Assembly: GCA_017998095.1 (NCBI GenBank)
Contig: JAGODU010000027.1
Span: 1 to 34,780 of the forward strand
Reading direction: 5' to 3'
Source of the DNA: Prolixibacteraceae bacterium
GTDB taxonomy: Bacteria > Bacteroidota > Bacteroidia > Bacteroidales > Prolixibacteraceae
Length of the DNA stretch: 34,780 bases
Below are positions 27,769 to 34,780 of this stretch, piece by piece (the first letter of the stretch is position 1; each line of letters starts with the position of its first letter). Below the pieces are notes generated by a model. The model was not told the origin of the DNA. It saw only the letters and a program-made list of their open reading frames with translations, and searched no databases. A program made the translations under genes and the position numbers.

Positions 27769-27870
27769 CAAACCCTTTTCAGGAAGTTTTTTGACTGACA
27801 AGGGTTTGTGCATTATAAGTCTCAGAGAAACAGTAAAATACAGGACGATTTTGGAAGTTCAAAATCGTCC
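27769..27870 (+). other. structured leader of the tRNA operon: two hairpins
   Basis: CAAACCCTT (27769-27777) pairs with AAGGGTTTG (27800-27808). GGACGATTTTG (27843-27853) pairs perfectly with CAAAATCGTCC (27860-27870) around GAAGTT. Neither has a following T run. They may protect or process the 5' end, or be a small RNA. Confidence 0.55.
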
Positions 27871-27917
27871 GATTAGTGTTTTAAAGAGGATACGTTCATT
27901 AACAGAATTGAAGAAGA

Positions 27918-27999
27918 GGGGAGATTCCAGAGTGGCCAAATGGGGTAGACTGTAAATCTATTGGCAACGCCTTCGTAGGTTCGAATCCTGCTCTCCCCA
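27918..27999 (+). tRNA. tRNA-Tyr (GTA)
   Basis: Acceptor GGGGAGA (27918-27924) pairs with TCTCCCC (27992-27998), discriminator A at 27999. The anticodon loop CTGTAAA places GTA at 27952-27954. A long variable arm (class II) and a T-arm with GGTTCGAATCC are present. CCA is not encoded. Confidence 0.97.
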
Positions 28000-28028
28000 C
28001 TTTTAAAAAAGGGAAGAAGGATATAAAT

Positions 28029-28101
28029 GCGGGAGTAGCTCAGTCGATAGAGCATTAGCCTTCCAAGCTAAGGGTCGCGGGTTTGAATCCCGTCTCCCGC
28101 T
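28029..28101 (+). tRNA. tRNA-Gly (TCC)
   Basis: GCGGGAG (28029-28035) pairs with CTCCCGC (28094-28100). The anticodon stem TTAGC/GCTAA holds the loop CTTCCAA, with TCC at 28062-28064. D-arm GCTCAGTCGATAGAGC and T-loop TTTGAAT are normal. CCA is not encoded. Confidence 0.97.
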
Positions 28102-28134
28102 CATTTATAGTGTAAACGAGAATTGCCCTGAATT

Positions 28135-28206
28135 GCCGATGTAGCTCAGGGGTAGAGCGCTTCCTTGGTAAGGAAGAGGTCACGAGTTCAATTCTCGTCA
28201 TCGGCT
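28135..28206 (+). tRNA. tRNA-Thr (GGT)
   Basis: GCCGATG (28135-28141) pairs with CATCGGC (28199-28205). The anticodon stem CTTCC/GGAAG holds TTGGTAA, with GGT at 28167-28169. T-arm ACGAGTTCAATTCTCGT is normal. CCA is not encoded. The order Tyr-Gly-Thr-tuf matches the well-known E. coli tyrU-glyT-thrT-tufB arrangement. Confidence 0.97.
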
Positions 28207-28269
28207 CAGAAAAATGAAAATATAAAATAGAAAAAATAAAATTAGTTAACGTTATCTAATATTTTAGTT

Positions 28270-29457
28270 ATGGCAAAACAAACATTTGTTAGGAATAAAG
28301 AACATGTAAATATCGGGACTATAGGTCACGTTGACCATGGTAAAACAACCCTTACCGCTGCTATTACAATGGTATTGGCTAAGAAAGGTTATTGCGAAAT
28401 CAAGACTTTCGATCAAATTGACAATGCTCCTGAAGAAAAAGAAAGAGGTATTACTATTAATACTGCTCACGTAGAATATGAAACTGCAACACGTCACTAT
28501 GCACACGTTGACTGTCCGGGACACGCTGACTATGTTAAGAACATGGTTACAGGTGCTGCTCAGATGGACGGCGCTATCATCGTAGTAGCTGCAACTGATG
28601 GTCCTATGCCACAGACTCGTGAACATATTCTTTTAGCTCGTCAGGTAAACGTTCCTAGACTTGTTGTTTTCATGAACAAGGTTGATATGGTAGATGATCC
28701 TGAAATTCTTGAGCTTGTTGAAATGGAAATTCGTGATCTTTTAACTTTCTATAAATTTGATGGTGACAATACTCCATGTATCCAGGGTTCAGCTCTTGGT
28801 GCATTGAATGGTGAACCACAATGGGAAGAAAAAGTACTTGAATTGATGGATGCTTGTGACAATTGGATTCCACTGCCTCCGCGTGATAAAGACAAACCAT
28901 TCCTTATGCCGGTTGAAGATGTATTTTCAATAACTGGTCGTGGTACAGTTGCTACAGGTCGTATTGAAACAGGGGTTATTCATACAGGTGATGAACTTCA
29001 GCTGATTGGTTTAGGAGCAGAAGGTCGTAAAACTGTATGTACTGGTGTTGAAATGTTCCGTAAGATTCTTGATGATGGTCAGGCTGGTGATAACGTAGGT
29101 TTATTACTTCGTGGTGTTGACAAGAAAGAAATCAAGAGAGGACAGATTTTGGCAAAACCGGGTTCAATCACTCCACATACAACATTCAAAGCACAAGTTT
29201 ACGTTTTGAAGAAAGAAGAAGGTGGTAGACATACACCATTCCACAATAAATATCGCCCACAGTTCTATTTACGTACTCTTGACGTAACAGGTGAAATTCG
29301 TTTACCTGAAGGACGTGAAATGGTTATGCCAGGTGATAACATCGAGATTGTTGTAGAATTGATTTATCCTGTAGCATTAAATGTAGGTCTTCAGTTTGCA
29401 ATTCGCGAAGGTGGACGTACAGTAGGTGCAGGTCAGGTAATTGAAATTTTATCTTAA
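28270..29457 (+). CDS. tuf: translation elongation factor EF-Tu
   Basis: This GTPase delivers aminoacyl-tRNA to the ribosome. The 395-residue protein has all G motifs: GHVDHGKT (19-26), the switch I region with [14 protein letters not shown] (81-85), NKVD (136-139) and SAL (174-176). Domain 2 ([18 protein letters not shown]) and domain 3 ([19 protein letters not shown]) are complete. It lies 63 bp after tRNA-Thr without a visible promoter of its own, so it is probably expressed from the tRNA promoter. A strong hairpin follows the stop. Codon bias is extreme (CGT, GGT, GAA preferred), as expected. Confidence 0.98.
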   Translation: MAKQTFVRNKEHVNIGTIGHVDHGKTTLTAAITMVLAKKGYCEIKTFDQIDNAPEEKERGITINTAHVEYETATRHYAHVDCPGHADYVKNMVTGAAQMDGAIIVVAATDGPMPQTREHILLARQVNVPRLVVFMNKVDMVDDPEILELVEMEIRDLLTFYKFDGDNTPCIQGSALGALNGEPQWEEKVLELMDACDNWIPLPPRDKDKPFLMPVEDVFSITGRGTVATGRIETGVIHTGDELQLIGLGAEGRKTVCTGVEMFRKILDDGQAGDNVGLLLRGVDKKEIKRGQILAKPGSITPHTTFKAQVYVLKKEEGGRHTPFHNKYRPQFYLRTLDVTGEIRLPEGREMVMPGDNIEIVVELIYPVALNVGLQFAIREGGRTVGAGQVIEILS

Positions 29458-29468
29458 TACTTTATAAT

Positions 29469-29499
29469 AAATAGTTCCGGTTTAAACCGGAACTATTTT
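29469..29499 (+). terminator. hairpin after tuf, probable terminator or processing site
   Basis: AAATAGTTCCGG (29469-29480) pairs perfectly with CCGGAACTATTT (29487-29498) around TTTAAA. Only a short T tract follows (29496-29499), so termination may be partial and allow read-through into secE. Confidence 0.7.
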
Positions 29500-29500
29500 A

Positions 29501-29554
29501 TACGGATGAGCTCAAGTTGGGAGATAAAAGTAAGTTCAACTCTTACCATCCGTA
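29501..29554 (+). pseudogene. tRNA-like structure lacking the anticodon arm (tRNA relic or mimic)
   Basis: TACGGATG (29501-29508) pairs perfectly with CATCCGTA (29547-29554), forming an acceptor-like stem. GTAAG-TTCAACT-CTTAC (29530-29546) is a perfect 5-bp T-arm whose 7-nt loop fits TTCRANY, placed directly against the acceptor strand as in a tRNA. AGCTCAAGTTGGGAGA (29509-29524) is a degenerate D-arm with a GG pair in the loop. Only TAAAA (29525-29529) stands where the anticodon and variable arms should be, so it cannot decode. Many bacteria carry tRNA-Trp between tuf and secE. The sequence also resembles tRNA-Thr at 28135-28206 (GATG, AGCTCA, AGTTCAA, CATC), so the source is open. Calling it a pseudogene is inference; it may be functional. 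Confidence 0.6.
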
Positions 29555-29569
29555 CAATAAAAAAGATGT

Positions 29570-29764
29570 ATGATGAAAATCAAAACTTACATTCAGGAAT
29601 CCTATACTGAATTGGTTCACAAAGTATCGTGGCCAACATGGAAAGAACTACAAAGTAGCGCAACAATAGTTATGATTGCTTCCATCATAATTGCACTGGT
29701 GATATTCGTAGTAGATTTCGTTTTTGAACATCTGCTTGAATTTATTTACAGTCTATTCTATTAA
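29570..29764 (+). CDS. secE: preprotein translocase subunit SecE
   Basis: SecE is the clamp-like essential subunit of the SecYEG channel. The 64-residue protein is the short single-helix form: an amphipathic N-terminal helix with the conserved VSWPTWKEL motif (19-27) and one transmembrane segment (about 32-52, IVMIASIIIALVIFVVDFVF). An ATG doublet (29570 and 29573) leaves the exact start open by one codon. Position before nusG and the ribosomal protein genes is universal for secE. The tRNA-like structure ends 15 nt upstream. Confidence 0.96.
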   Translation: MMKIKTYIQESYTELVHKVSWPTWKELQSSATIVMIASIIIALVIFVVDFVFEHLLEFIYSLFY

Positions 29765-29781
29765 TCTACCGGAGGGCAGAA

Positions 29782-30330
29782 ATGAGTGAGATCCAAAAAA
29801 AATGGTATGTTCTTAGAACCATAGGGGGAAAAGAAAAAAAGGCGAAAGAATATATCGAAGGTGAGATATCATCTGCCGGGCTCCAGGAATATGTTTCTCA
29901 GGTTTTGATCCCTACTGAAAAAGTATATCAAATCCGAAACGGTAAGAAGATCAGCAAAGAGCGTAACTTTTTTCCCGGTTATCTTTTAGTTGAAGCTGCA
30001 TTGGTCGGTGAGGTGGCCCACATTCTCAGAAATGTTACGAATGTGATTGGATTTTTAGGAGACACAAAGGGTGGGGAACCAGTACCTATGCGTCAATCAG
30101 AAGTCAATCGCATACTTGGGAAAGTGGATGAACTCTCAGCAAGCGATGAAGAACTTACAATTCCATTTGTAGTAGGTGAAACAATTAAAGTGATCGATGG
30201 GCCATTCAATGGATTCAACGGAATTATCGAAGAGGTAAATGAAGAAAAGAAGAAATTGAAAGTAATGGTTAAAATATTCGGTCGTAAGACACCTTTGGAA
30301 CTTGGTTTTATGCAAGTCGAAAAGGAGTAA
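29782..30330 (+). CDS. nusG: transcription termination/antitermination factor NusG
   Basis: NusG binds the RNA polymerase clamp and links transcription to Rho or the ribosome. The 182-residue protein has the NGN domain (KKWYVLRTIGGKEKKAKEYI, then FFPGYLLVEA near 63-72) and a C-terminal KOW domain (about 131-180, VGETIKVIDGPFNGFNGIIE). It has GGAGGG five bases before its ATG, one of two clear Shine-Dalgarno sites in the window. The 17-bp gap after secE implies cotranscription. Confidence 0.97.
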   Translation: MSEIQKKWYVLRTIGGKEKKAKEYIEGEISSAGLQEYVSQVLIPTEKVYQIRNGKKISKERNFFPGYLLVEAALVGEVAHILRNVTNVIGFLGDTKGGEPVPMRQSEVNRILGKVDELSASDEELTIPFVVGETIKVIDGPFNGFNGIIEEVNEEKKKLKVMVKIFGRKTPLELGFMQVEKE

Positions 30331-30354
30331 AACAACAAAAATTAATATTTTGTT

Positions 30355-30795
30355 ATGGCTAAAGAAATTGCTGGAATTATTAAACTCCAAATTAAAGGTG
30401 GTGCGGCAAATCCATCACCTCCGGTTGGACCAGCATTGGGGTCAAAAGGTGTAAACATTATGCAGTTCTGTAAGCAATTTAATGCCCGCACGCAAGAGTT
30501 GGCAGGAAAAGTGCTTCCGGTAGTCATAACTGTTTTTGCAGACAAGTCGTTTGACTTTATTGTAAAACAACCACCTGTGGCTATTCAAGTTCTCGAAACA
30601 GCTAAGGTAAAGAGTGGTTCAGCTGAGCCTCATGTTAAGAAAGTGGGTTCTATTTCCTGGAAACAGGTTGAAGAAATTGCACAAATTAAGATGTCAGACT
30701 TAAACTGCTTTACTTTAGAATCTGCAATGAGAATGGTTGCTGGTACTGCCCGTAGTATGGGGATTACTATCACAGGTGATTCTCCATTTAATTAA
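30355..30795 (+). CDS. rplK: 50S ribosomal protein L11
   Basis: L11 forms the GTPase-associated centre with 23S rRNA and the L10-L12 stalk. At 146 residues it is full length. The N-terminal domain has the proline-rich [20 protein letters not shown] (14-33) and [11 protein letters not shown]. The C-terminal RNA-binding domain has the typical [20 protein letters not shown] and ends MGITITGD. A small AT-rich hairpin (AACAAAA 30334-30340, TTTTGTT 30348-30354) abuts the start codon. Confidence 0.98.
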   Translation: MAKEIAGIIKLQIKGGAANPSPPVGPALGSKGVNIMQFCKQFNARTQELAGKVLPVVITVFADKSFDFIVKQPPVAIQVLETAKVKSGSAEPHVKKVGSISWKQVEEIAQIKMSDLNCFTLESAMRMVAGTARSMGITITGDSPFN

Positions 30796-30814
30796 CTTTT
30801 AAATATTGGTTAAA

Positions 30815-31510
30815 ATGGCTAGAATTACTAAAAATAGAAAACTTGCTTTAGAAAAACTTGAGCCGGGGAAACTATATACGCTTTTAGAAGCTTCTAAATT
30901 GGTTAAGGAAGTATCCACAACCAAGTTTGATGCTTCAGTCGATATCGACGTGCGTTTAGGTGTAGATCCCCGTAAAGCCAACCAAATGGTTCGTGGCGTT
31001 GTTTCATTGCCACATGGTACAGGCAAGGAAGTTAGGGTACTGGCTTTGGTTACTCCTGATAAAGAACAGGAAGCTAAAGATTCAGGCGCTGATTTCGTAG
31101 GATTGGATGATTACCTTGATAAGATCAAAGGAGGATGGACCGATGTTGATGTCATTATTACAATGCCACCAATTATGGGCAAATTAGGCCCTCTGGGTCG
31201 TATTCTTGGTCCTCGAGGTTTAATGCCAAATCCTAAGAGCGGAACTGTAACAATGGAAGTTGGTAAAGCTGTAAAGGAAATCAAGCAAGGAAAGATTGAT
31301 TTTAAGGTTGATAAATATGGTATTGTACATACATCAGTTGGTAAGGTTTCATTTGAACCCGAAAAACTAATAGACAATATTAAAGAATTTATTGGCACAA
31401 TTGTAAAACTGAAACCATCGGCAGCAAAAGGTACTTATATTAAAAGTATATACTTGTCAAGTACAATGAGCCCGGGGATTCAAGTAGAACCAAAAACTGC
31501 ACAGGATTAA
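30815..31510 (+). CDS. rplA: 50S ribosomal protein L1
   Basis: L1 binds the mobile stalk of 23S rRNA and in E. coli represses its own operon. The 231-residue protein starts at the ATG at 30815 ([20 protein letters not shown]); a TTG three codons upstream is less likely. The conserved [20 protein letters not shown] segment, the domain II motif [20 protein letters not shown] and the C-terminal [17 protein letters not shown] are intact. The gap to rplK is 19 bp. Confidence 0.98.
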   Translation: MARITKNRKLALEKLEPGKLYTLLEASKLVKEVSTTKFDASVDIDVRLGVDPRKANQMVRGVVSLPHGTGKEVRVLALVTPDKEQEAKDSGADFVGLDDYLDKIKGGWTDVDVIITMPPIMGKLGPLGRILGPRGLMPNPKSGTVTMEVGKAVKEIKQGKIDFKVDKYGIVHTSVGKVSFEPEKLIDNIKEFIGTIVKLKPSAAKGTYIKSIYLSSTMSPGIQVEPKTAQD

Positions 31511-31520
31511 TTTGTGAACG

Positions 31521-32051
31521 ATGAAGAGATCAGAAAAACAAACAATTATCGATAACCTCACGCAGGAGATCAATTCATACAATCATTTTTACCTGGCAGA
31601 CATTTCAAATTTGAATGCATCATCGACAAGTGATTTACGTCGTGCATGTTTTCAAAAGGAAGTAAAACTGATTGTAGTTAAGAATACACTATTAAAAAGA
31701 GCGATTGAAGCCTCAGACAAAGAAGCCTCAGGACTCTTTTGCGTTCTGGAAGGCAATACATCATTGATGTTCAGTAATACAGGTAATTTACCTGCAAGGT
31801 TGATTCAGGAATTCCGTAAAAAGAATAAAAGTCTTGATAGACCAGTATTGAAAGGTGCATATGTTGAAGAGTCAGTCTATGTAGGAGAGAATCAGCTTGA
31901 AATTCTTGCTAATCTTAAATCAAAGAACGAGCTCATCGGCGATGTTATCGGCCTTCTTCAATCACCGGCAAAGAATGTTATATCTGCTTTACAAGGAGGC
32001 GGAGGACAAAAGATTGTCGGGATTCTCAAAACTTTATCAGAGAAAAAGTAA
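31521..32051 (+). CDS. rplJ: 50S ribosomal protein L10
   Basis: L10 is the base of the ribosomal stalk, anchoring L7/L12 dimers. The 176-residue protein has the N-terminal globular domain with LRRACFQKEVKLIVVKNTLL and a C-terminal helical tail (residues about 130-176, KNELIGDVIGLLQSPAKNVI) that binds L12. It starts 10 bp after rplA, so there is no room for the long L10-binding leader known in E. coli; regulation must differ or act from the operon head. Confidence 0.97.
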   Translation: MKRSEKQTIIDNLTQEINSYNHFYLADISNLNASSTSDLRRACFQKEVKLIVVKNTLLKRAIEASDKEASGLFCVLEGNTSLMFSNTGNLPARLIQEFRKKNKSLDRPVLKGAYVEESVYVGENQLEILANLKSKNELIGDVIGLLQSPAKNVISALQGGGGQKIVGILKTLSEKK

Positions 32052-32085
32052 TAAATATTTTATAACATTTTAAATCGTTGTTACA

Positions 32086-32463
32086 ATGGCAGATTTAAAA
32101 AAACTTGCAGAAGAATTAGTAAACCTTACTGTTAAGGAAGTAAACGAATTAGCAGGAATTTTAAAAAGTGAATATGGTATTGAACCTGCTGCTGCAGCAG
32201 TCGCAGTCGCTGGCCCTGCTGCCAGTGCAGAACCTGCAGAAGAAGCAGTTCAAACTGAGTTTGATGTAATTCTTACATCAGCCGGTCAGTCAAAATTAGC
32301 AATTGTAAAATTAGTTAAAGAACTCACAGGTCTTGGTCTTAAAGAGGCTAAAGAAGTAGTTGATGCTGCTCCAAAGGCAATCAAGGAAAAAGTTTCTAAA
32401 GAAGAGGCTGAGGCTCTAAAAGCACAATTAATTGAAGCAGGAGCTGAAGTTGAACTTAAATAA
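32086..32463 (+). CDS. rplL: 50S ribosomal protein L7/L12
   Basis: This is the multi-copy stalk protein that recruits translation GTPases. The 125-residue protein has an N-terminal dimerisation domain ([20 protein letters not shown]), an Ala/Glu/Val-rich hinge (about 36-58) and the C-terminal factor-binding domain ([20 protein letters not shown] then [20 protein letters not shown]). It is followed by an attenuator-like hairpin before rpoB. Confidence 0.98.
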   Translation: MADLKKLAEELVNLTVKEVNELAGILKSEYGIEPAAAAVAVAGPAASAEPAEEAVQTEFDVILTSAGQSKLAIVKLVKELTGLGLKEAKEVVDAAPKAIKEKVSKEEAEALKAQLIEAGAEVELK

Positions 32464-32470
32464 GGTCTAC

Positions 32471-32526
32471 AACCCAAAAGGGTTGCAATGGTTTAGTCCC
32501 GATATATATCGGGATTAAGCCTTTTT
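32471..32526 (+). terminator. attenuator-like terminator between rplL and rpoB
   Basis: A small hairpin AACCC-AAAA-GGGTT (32471-32484) precedes a long imperfect stem at 32490-32521 (core TCCCGATAT / ATATCGGGA) followed by TTTTT. In E. coli a partial terminator in the same gap sets the rpoB to ribosomal protein ratio, so a similar role is likely here. Confidence 0.85.
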
Positions 32527-32564
32527 GTGTTTTATATTTTAAGTTCAATAAATATATCATATAA

Positions 32565-34780
32565 ATGTCTTTGAATACTGTAAATCAAAGAATTAGTTTT
32601 TCTACAACGAAAAACACATTCGAATATCCCGATTTTCTTGAAATTCAAATTAAGTCATTCATTGAGTTTTTCCAGTTAGGATCGACTCCTGAAATGAGAA
32701 AAGAAGAGGGATTATATAAAGTTTTTATAGAAAACTTTCCAATATCAGATACGCGAAATAACTTCGTACTTGAATTTATTGATTATTATATTGATCCTCC
32801 AAGATACTCAATAACAGAATGTATTGAGAGGGGTCTTACTTTTAGTGTACCCCTGAAAGCCAAGATGAAATTATACTGTACAGATCCTGAACATGAAGAT
32901 TTTGATACAGTTGTACAAGATGTATATCTTGGGACAATTCCATATATGACTGAAAGAGGAACCTTTGTTATTAATGGTGCTGAAAGAGTTATTGTTTCAC
33001 AGTTGCATCGCTCTCCCGGAGTATTTTTCGGACAAAGCATGCATGCAAACGGGACTAAATTATACTCAGCCAGAATAATACCATTCAAAGGGTCATGGAT
33101 TGAATTTGCTACTGACATCAATAATGTCATGTACGCATATATCGACAGAAAGAAAAAATTACCTGTGACGACATTGCTCCGGGCTATTGGCTACGAAGGA
33201 GATAAAGATATTCTGGAAATTTTCGGCTTGGCTGATGAGATTAAAGTATCTAAAGCTGGACTTAAAAAATTAATAGGACGCAAATTGGCTGCCCGTGTTT
33301 TAAAGACCTGGGTTGAGGATTTTGTTGACGAAGATACCGGTGAAGTTGTTTCAATTGAGCGAAATGAAGTTATTATTGATCGAGAGACAATAATTGAAAA
33401 TGATCATGTCGACTTAATTGTTGATTCTGGTACAAAAACAATATTACTGCATAAAGAAGACGCTAATCTGCAGGATTATGCGATTATATATAATACACTT
33501 CAAAAAGATCCATGTAACTCTGAAAAGGAGGCTGTATTGCATATATACAGGCAGTTAAGGAATGCAGAGCCGCCTGATGAATCAACAGCAAGAGAAGTAA
33601 TTGAAAATCTTTTCTTTTCAGACAAGAGATATGATTTAGGAAATGTTGGCCGTTACAGGATTAACAAAAAACTAAATCTGAGTATCGATATTGATACAAG
33701 AATTTTAACTAATGAAGATATCATCGCTATTATTAAATATTTGATTCAGTTGGTTAATTCCAAAACTGATGTTGATGATATTGACCACTTGTCAAATAGG
33801 AGGGTTAGAACAGTTGGAGAACAAATGTTCAATCAGTTTGGCATTGGATTAGCCAGAATGGCAAGAACTATCAGAGAAAGAATGAATGTAAGAGACAATG
33901 AAGTGTTTACTCCTATTGATCTTATAAATTCAAAAACTCTATCTTCAGTAATTAATTCATTTTTTGGAACTAACGCACTATCTCAGTTTATGGATCAAAC
34001 TAATCCTTTAGCTGAGATGACACATAAAAGACGTATGTCAGCTCTTGGCCCTGGCGGTCTTTCAAGAGAAAGAGCCGGATTCGAGGTCCGTGACGTACAC
34101 TTTACACATTATGGCAGACTTTGCCCAATTGAAACTCCTGAAGGACCAAACATTGGTTTGATATCTTCTTTGTGTGTTTATGCAAAAATTACTGATTTAG
34201 GTTTTATATCAACTCCTTACCGAAAAGTAGAAAACGGGCAAGTTGATTTATCTGACGAAGGAGTAATTTACCTTACAGCTGAAGAAGAAGAAGGGCAAGT
34301 AATAGCACAGGCTAATGCTATATTGGATGATAATGGTTATTTTATCAATCCAAAAGTAAAAACCAGAAAAGAAGGTGATTATCCTCTTTCTGATGCTACT
34401 GATGTTCAGTTGATGGACGTTGGTCCAAATCAGATTGCATCAATTGCTGCATCTCTGATTACCTTCCTTGAGCATGATGATGCAAACAGGGCACTTATGG
34501 GTTCTAACATGATGCGACAGGCTGTACCATTAATTAAGCCTGAGGCTCCTATTGTTGGAACAGGACTTGAGACAAGGGTTGTGACTGATTCAAGAGTACA
34601 TATTACTGCAGAAGGATATGGTATTGTTGAATATGTAGATGCTAATGAGATAATTATCAAATACGATAGGACTGATGAACAGAGATTTGTAAGTTTTGAG
34701 CCAGATGACAAAACTTATAAACTTCCTAAATATGATAAGACAAATCAGGGTACAAGCATCACTTTGAGTCCAATTATAAG
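32565..34780 (+). CDS. rpoB: RNA polymerase beta subunit, 5' part (cut by window edge)
   Basis: This is the catalytic beta subunit of RNA polymerase. The visible 738 codons start at ATG ([20 protein letters not shown]). They contain the [20 protein letters not shown] fork segment, the lobe with Bacteroidota-typical length, and the rifampicin-pocket segment [20 protein letters not shown] followed by SALGPGGL. The main resistance positions (E. coli 513 Gln, 516 Asp, 526 His, 531 Ser) hold the sensitive residues; 518 is Thr, 522 Ala and 524 Met. [12 protein letters not shown] is intact. The rest of the gene lies beyond the window. Confidence 0.98.
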   Translation, partial: MSLNTVNQRISFSTTKNTFEYPDFLEIQIKSFIEFFQLGSTPEMRKEEGLYKVFIENFPISDTRNNFVLEFIDYYIDPPRYSITECIERGLTFSVPLKAKMKLYCTDPEHEDFDTVVQDVYLGTIPYMTERGTFVINGAERVIVSQLHRSPGVFFGQSMHANGTKLYSARIIPFKGSWIEFATDINNVMYAYIDRKKKLPVTTLLRAIGYEGDKDILEIFGLADEIKVSKAGLKKLIGRKLAARVLKTWVEDFVDEDTGEVVSIERNEVIIDRETIIENDHVDLIVDSGTKTILLHKEDANLQDYAIIYNTLQKDPCNSEKEAVLHIYRQLRNAEPPDESTAREVIENLFFSDKRYDLGNVGRYRINKKLNLSIDIDTRILTNEDIIAIIKYLIQLVNSKTDVDDIDHLSNRRVRTVGEQMFNQFGIGLARMARTIRERMNVRDNEVFTPIDLINSKTLSSVINSFFGTNALSQFMDQTNPLAEMTHKRRMSALGPGGLSRERAGFEVRDVHFTHYGRLCPIETPEGPNIGLISSLCVYAKITDLGFISTPYRKVENGQVDLSDEGVIYLTAEEEEGQVIAQANAILDDNGYFINPKVKTRKEGDYPLSDATDVQLMDVGPNQIASIAASLITFLEHDDANRALMGSNMMRQAVPLIKPEAPIVGTGLETRVVTDSRVHITAEGYGIVEYVDANEIIIKYDRTDEQRFVSFEPDDKTYKLPKYDKTNQGTSITLSPII

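Noticed and set aside
28262..28626. Minus-strand frame over the start of tuf
   Set aside because: Antisense to an unmistakable EF-Tu; product is low complexity.
29458..29569. Functional tRNA-Trp at the usual place before secE
   Set aside because: The structure there has no anticodon arm, so it cannot be a working tRNA; reported instead as a relic or mimic.

Overview
The window is a stretch of an AT-rich chromosome from a member of the Bacteroidota, most likely Bacteroidales or a close relative. The evidence is a type IX secretion (T9SS) sorting domain on a very large secreted protein, a PorT-like T9SS gene beside ubiE/menG, a TamL-type lipoprotein Omp85 beside a SpoU methylase, promoters of the TTTG-N18-21-TAnnTTTG class, and few Shine-Dalgarno sequences. 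I see no phage, insertion sequence or CRISPR array.

Left part (1-3384): the 5' part of miaA on the minus strand, a 59-codon gene of unknown function with its own promoter and terminator (minus), and gap (GAPDH, minus) with a strong terminator. A 1.3-kb non-coding stretch follows, holding nested inverted repeats and a promoter overlapping a perfect dyad. Positions 3385-14682 encode a 3765-residue exported protein: a signal peptide, about 25 Ig-like modules, an OB-fold-like domain and a T9SS C-terminal domain.

Middle part (14779-25283): a nitroreductase (+) and an SDR oxidoreductase (-) with abutting stop codons. Next comes a plus-strand run of a half-length PurL/AIR-synthase-like protein, ubiE/menG, porT and a COG2509-type FAD protein. 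A SpoU-family RNA methylase (-) is divergent from tamL (+), and class II fructose-bisphosphate aldolase (-) shares a bidirectional terminator with tamL. GAPDH and aldolase are the central glycolytic genes here. PorT belongs to the secretion route that the giant protein is predicted to use.

Right part (25284-34780): a membrane-anchored helix-hairpin-helix protein, then the conserved translation/transcription block rpsU, xerC-like recombinase, hpf, tRNA-Tyr, tRNA-Gly, tRNA-Thr, tuf, secE, nusG, rplK, rplA, rplJ, rplL and rpoB (cut by the window edge). All of it is on the plus strand.

The most unusual observation is a 54-nt tRNA-like structure between tuf and secE. It has a perfect acceptor stem, a perfect T-arm with a canonical T-loop and a degenerate D-arm, but no anticodon arm. 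It lies where many bacteria carry tRNA-Trp. It may be a tRNA relic or a retained processing/regulatory mimic.
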